DNA of 64,000 nucleotides from Paenibacillus contaminans (GTDB lineage: Bacteria; Bacillota; Bacilli; Paenibacillales; NBRC-103111). Below are positions 62,288-64,000 of the stretch, in pieces. The position numbers and the translations under genes were made by a program. The notes below the pieces were generated by a model that saw only the letters and a program-made list of their open reading frames with translations, ran no database searches and was not told the DNA's origin. The stretch spans positions 1 through 64,000 of the forward strand of contig NZ_QMFB01000028.1 of NCBI RefSeq assembly GCF_003285015.1, given 5' to 3'. Positions within the stretch are counted from its first letter, which is position 1. Each line of letters starts with the position of its first letter.

Positions 62288-62986
62288 CTATTTAGCAGAT
62301 TGATCGTTTCCGTAATAATAGTAGTAATACCCTTCTCCATTCTTCCTATTGACATTGTTGATCACAACACCGAGCATTCGGGCATTTACGTGCTGCAGGT
62401 TGGCTTTAACCTTCATCGCCGCTTCGCGTTTCACTTTGCCGTAGTCGATGACAATTAGAACGCCATCCACTTTCGTCGCTACGACTTGAGCATCCGTAAC
62501 AGCCAGTGCCGGGGGCGTATCGATGATGATGACATCGAAGGACTCCTTCAATTCTTCCAGCATCGCTGTCATTCGCTTAGAGGCCAACATTTCTGACGGA
62601 TTTGGAGGAACCGGTCCGGAAGGCATGAGAAATAAGTTGTGCACATGCGTCTCTACGATTACTTCAACGGGAGCGCTCTGTCCGGAAACGACATTGGATA
62701 ATCCCCAACGATTCGTCTTCATAAAGGTATGATGCATGGTCGGTTTGCGCAAATCCGCATCGATGACAAGCACCTTCTTGTCGGACTGGGCGTAAGCCAC
62801 AGCCAAGTTCGAGGCGGTCGTCGATTTCCCTTCTCCAGGCCCTGCCGATGTCAGCATAATCACACGGATTTGTTCGTCAACCGACGAGAAGTCGATATTC
62901 GTTCGAAGCGTTCGAAAAGTCTCCGAGATCGGAGACTTGGGGTTCGTATGCGTAATAATCGGACGGCTATTGTTTGGCCGTTGCAT
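62288..62986 (-). CDS. CpsD/EpsB-type tyrosine kinase (BY-kinase)
   Basis: 232 aa from the ATG at 62986 (MQRPNNSRPIITHTNPKSP), GGTAGG 8 nt before; it overlaps the wzz-like gene by 20 nt. Walker A SAGPGEGKSTTASNLA, Walker A' VLVIDADLRKP, and Walker B VIIIDTPPAL. The C-terminus ends in six consecutive tyrosines (GEGYYYYYYGNDQSAK), the autophosphorylation cluster. It needs the Wzz-like membrane partner for activity and controls chain length and export of locus II. Confidence 0.94.
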   Translation of the reverse strand: MQRPNNSRPIITHTNPKSPISETFRTLRTNIDFSSVDEQIRVIMLTSAGPGEGKSTTASNLAVAYAQSDKKVLVIDADLRKPTMHHTFMKTNRWGLSNVVSGQSAPVEVIVETHVHNLFLMPSGPVPPNPSEMLASKRMTAMLEELKESFDVIIIDTPPALAVTDAQVVATKVDGVLIVIDYGKVKREAAMKVKANLQHVNARMLGVVINNVNRKNGEGYYYYYYGNDQSAK

Positions 62987-63725
62987 GCTGTTCACCTACC
63001 TCTACCTGTCTCGTCGCATTCATGCGCTCTGTCCCCAAATCTTCCTCACCGATTTTCGTAACCATCGCCAGCGTAGGAAGCTCCAGGTATTTCGCAACAT
63101 CCGCCTCCGTCTTGATCGTATCGTCCAAATATTCCAGCAAGAAGGCAAGTCCGAATGCTACTATCAACGATACGACGAAGCTGATCGCAACATTTAGCTT
63201 TTTGTTCGGCTTAACCGGGGCCGCATTATCGTCACGATTCGCCTCATTCAAAATCGAAACGTTATCTATGCCCATGTAAATAGACGGAATCTCCTCTTTA
63301 AAAACTTTGGATACGGCATTCACAATATCCGCCGCTTTCGCGTAAGATTCGTCTTGAACTGCGAGGGTCATAACCTGCGTATTATTAACCGAGCTTACCT
63401 TAACTTTCTGGATCAATTGATCCCGGGTAAGATTAAGCTCCGGGTGCCCCTGCACCACTTTATCCATAATTCGTTTCGTCTTAATGATTTCTTTGTACGT
63501 GTCGATCAGACGGATATTCATGTTAATCGTATTGAGGTCGATCTGATCCGCTCCGACTCTCTCATTTTGCTTATTAACGATGATTTTGGTGGAAGCTTCA
63601 TAGCTCGGATCCATAAACATAAAACTAACGATGCCTGTTGCGAGGCAGGCGACGAGGACGATCGAAACGATTAGCCAGATTCGCTTTCTGAGTATCTTGA
63701 TGTAGTCTTTTAAATCCAGTTCCAT
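62967..63725 (-). CDS. Wzz-type chain-length / BY-kinase adaptor protein
   Basis: 252 aa from the ATG at 63725 (MELDLKDYIKILRKRIWLIV), GGGAGGG 5 nt before. Two membrane helices (~20-40 and ~175-195) bracket the outside domain, in which MNIRLIDTYKEIIKTKRIMD is the usual Wzz segment; a proline-containing VKPNKKLNVAISFVV precedes the second helix. The C-terminal tail faces the cytoplasm and should activate the kinase. First gene of locus II, after a terminator. Confidence 0.92.
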   Translation of the reverse strand: MELDLKDYIKILRKRIWLIVSIVLVACLATGIVSFMFMDPSYEASTKIIVNKQNERVGADQIDLNTINMNIRLIDTYKEIIKTKRIMDKVVQGHPELNLTRDQLIQKVKVSSVNNTQVMTLAVQDESYAKAADIVNAVSKVFKEEIPSIYMGIDNVSILNEANRDDNAAPVKPNKKLNVAISFVVSLIVAFGLAFLLEYLDDTIKTEADVAKYLELPTLAMVTKIGEEDLGTERMNATRQVEVGEQHATAKQ

Positions 63726-63809
63726 TATTACCCTCCCAAGAGCCATGAAGCGCCAATGATAACTCCATGTTATTACAAATGTCGACAGGAATATACAGGA
63801 TTAAAATGT

Positions 63810-63847
63810 AAAATCCCCCTCCCATCTGTAATGAGAGGAGGATTTTT
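63810..63847 (-). terminator. Terminator upstream of locus II
   Basis: On the minus strand AATCCTCCTCTC and GGGAGGGGGATT pair with a G-U wobble around a short loop and are flanked by A and T runs. It ends the SLH gene at the right edge before the Wzz-type gene. Confidence 0.7.
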
Positions 63848-63854
63848 GCGCATG

Positions 63855-64000
63855 TTACTTATTCAGTAAGCGGTAAATCACGACTGCCGCCTGCGCTCTT
63901 GTCGAATCGGAGTTCGGGTTGAACTGTCCTCCCGCTTCGCCAATCACGATACCCTCTTTGGCCGCAAGCGCTACACCCGATTTCAGAGATTCGTTGATCG
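63855..64000 (-). CDS. SLH-domain protein, C-terminal end (partial)
   Basis: Only the last 48 codons are in the window. The sequence SLKSGVALAAKEGIVIGEAG followed by FNPNSDSTRAQAAVVIYRLL-NK-stop is the second half of an SLH domain, whose end normally closes the protein. The rest lies beyond the right edge. It is another cell-wall-bound surface protein beside the glycan loci. Confidence 0.85.
   Translation of the reverse strand, partial: INESLKSGVALAAKEGIVIGEAGGQFNPNSDSTRAQAAVVIYRLLNK

Noticed and set aside
1..64000. Insertion sequences, transposases or phage genes
   Set aside because: No transposase, integrase or terminal repeats seen anywhere in the window, despite the signs of cassette exchange.

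Overview
The window looks like a chromosomal segment of a Paenibacillus-type Firmicute (Paenibacillaceae). Pointers are the order sprT-cmpA-tex and ndoA-ndoAI-alr with a sporulation-type LolA-like lipoprotein, SLH-domain surface proteins, copper-amine-oxidase-N stalk proteins, and polysaccharide loci resembling the S-layer glycan (slg) clusters of Paenibacillus and Geobacillus. Genus is inferred from gene content, not from a database search.

Left part (1-13 kb, mostly G+C-rich housekeeping). The window opens on the 5' end of a 16S rRNA gene reading leftwards, with its leader (boxA, UUCG hairpin, probable promoter). A small frameshifted gene follows, then two tRNA units (Glu-Lys-Leu and Asn-Ser) with visible terminators. 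Next come sprT, a small hypothetical gene, cmpA (a 53-aa sporulation gene), tex, the ndoA/ndoAI toxin-antitoxin pair, alr and a LolA-like lipoprotein gene. A TetR gene faces a siderophore-binding lipoprotein gene across an intergenic region holding a perfect palindrome and a near-consensus Fur box. A 42-aa membrane peptide and a PfkB kinase end this part.

Polysaccharide locus I (13.0-38.6 kb). Genes on the minus strand encode a WsfP/WbaP-like initiating transferase, rmlACBD (dTDP-L-rhamnose), and an FdtA/FdtB/acyltransferase set for a 3-amino-3,6-dideoxyhexose, accompanied by its own acyl carrier protein and ketoacyl-ACP synthase III. They also encode GtrA- and GtrB-like proteins with two large GT-C-like membrane proteins, a ManC/PMI enzyme, a WsaE-like methyltransferase-GT2-GT4 fusion and a Wzm/Wzt ABC exporter. 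On the plus strand follow an O-antigen-ligase-family protein (WsfB-like candidate) and a secreted protein with three SLH domains. The best reading is synthesis, capping, export and protein attachment of a cell-surface glycan.

Middle (38.6-43.0 kb). A MacB-like ABC ATPase/permease pair lies beside three exported proteins that share a signal or anchor, a low-complexity linker and a helical C-terminus. I do not recognise this as a described system.

Polysaccharide locus II (43.0-63.7 kb, minus strand, probably transcribed from the right). This is a Wzx/Wzy-type capsule or EPS operon: Wzz-like chain-length protein and tyrosine kinase, PglF-like dehydratase, aminotransferase, PglC-like initiating transferase and GNAT (a bacillosamine-type sugar), CapE/F/G (UDP-L-FucNAc), Ugd and a UDP-GlcA 4-epimerase, glycosyltransferases, Wzy, Wzx, a CapA-like protein, an ATP-grasp enzyme and a HAD/UbiA-like pair. 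A structured intergenic region lies between the kinase and dehydratase genes, where the Bacillus eps operon carries its EAR element. The window closes in the last SLH repeat of another surface protein.
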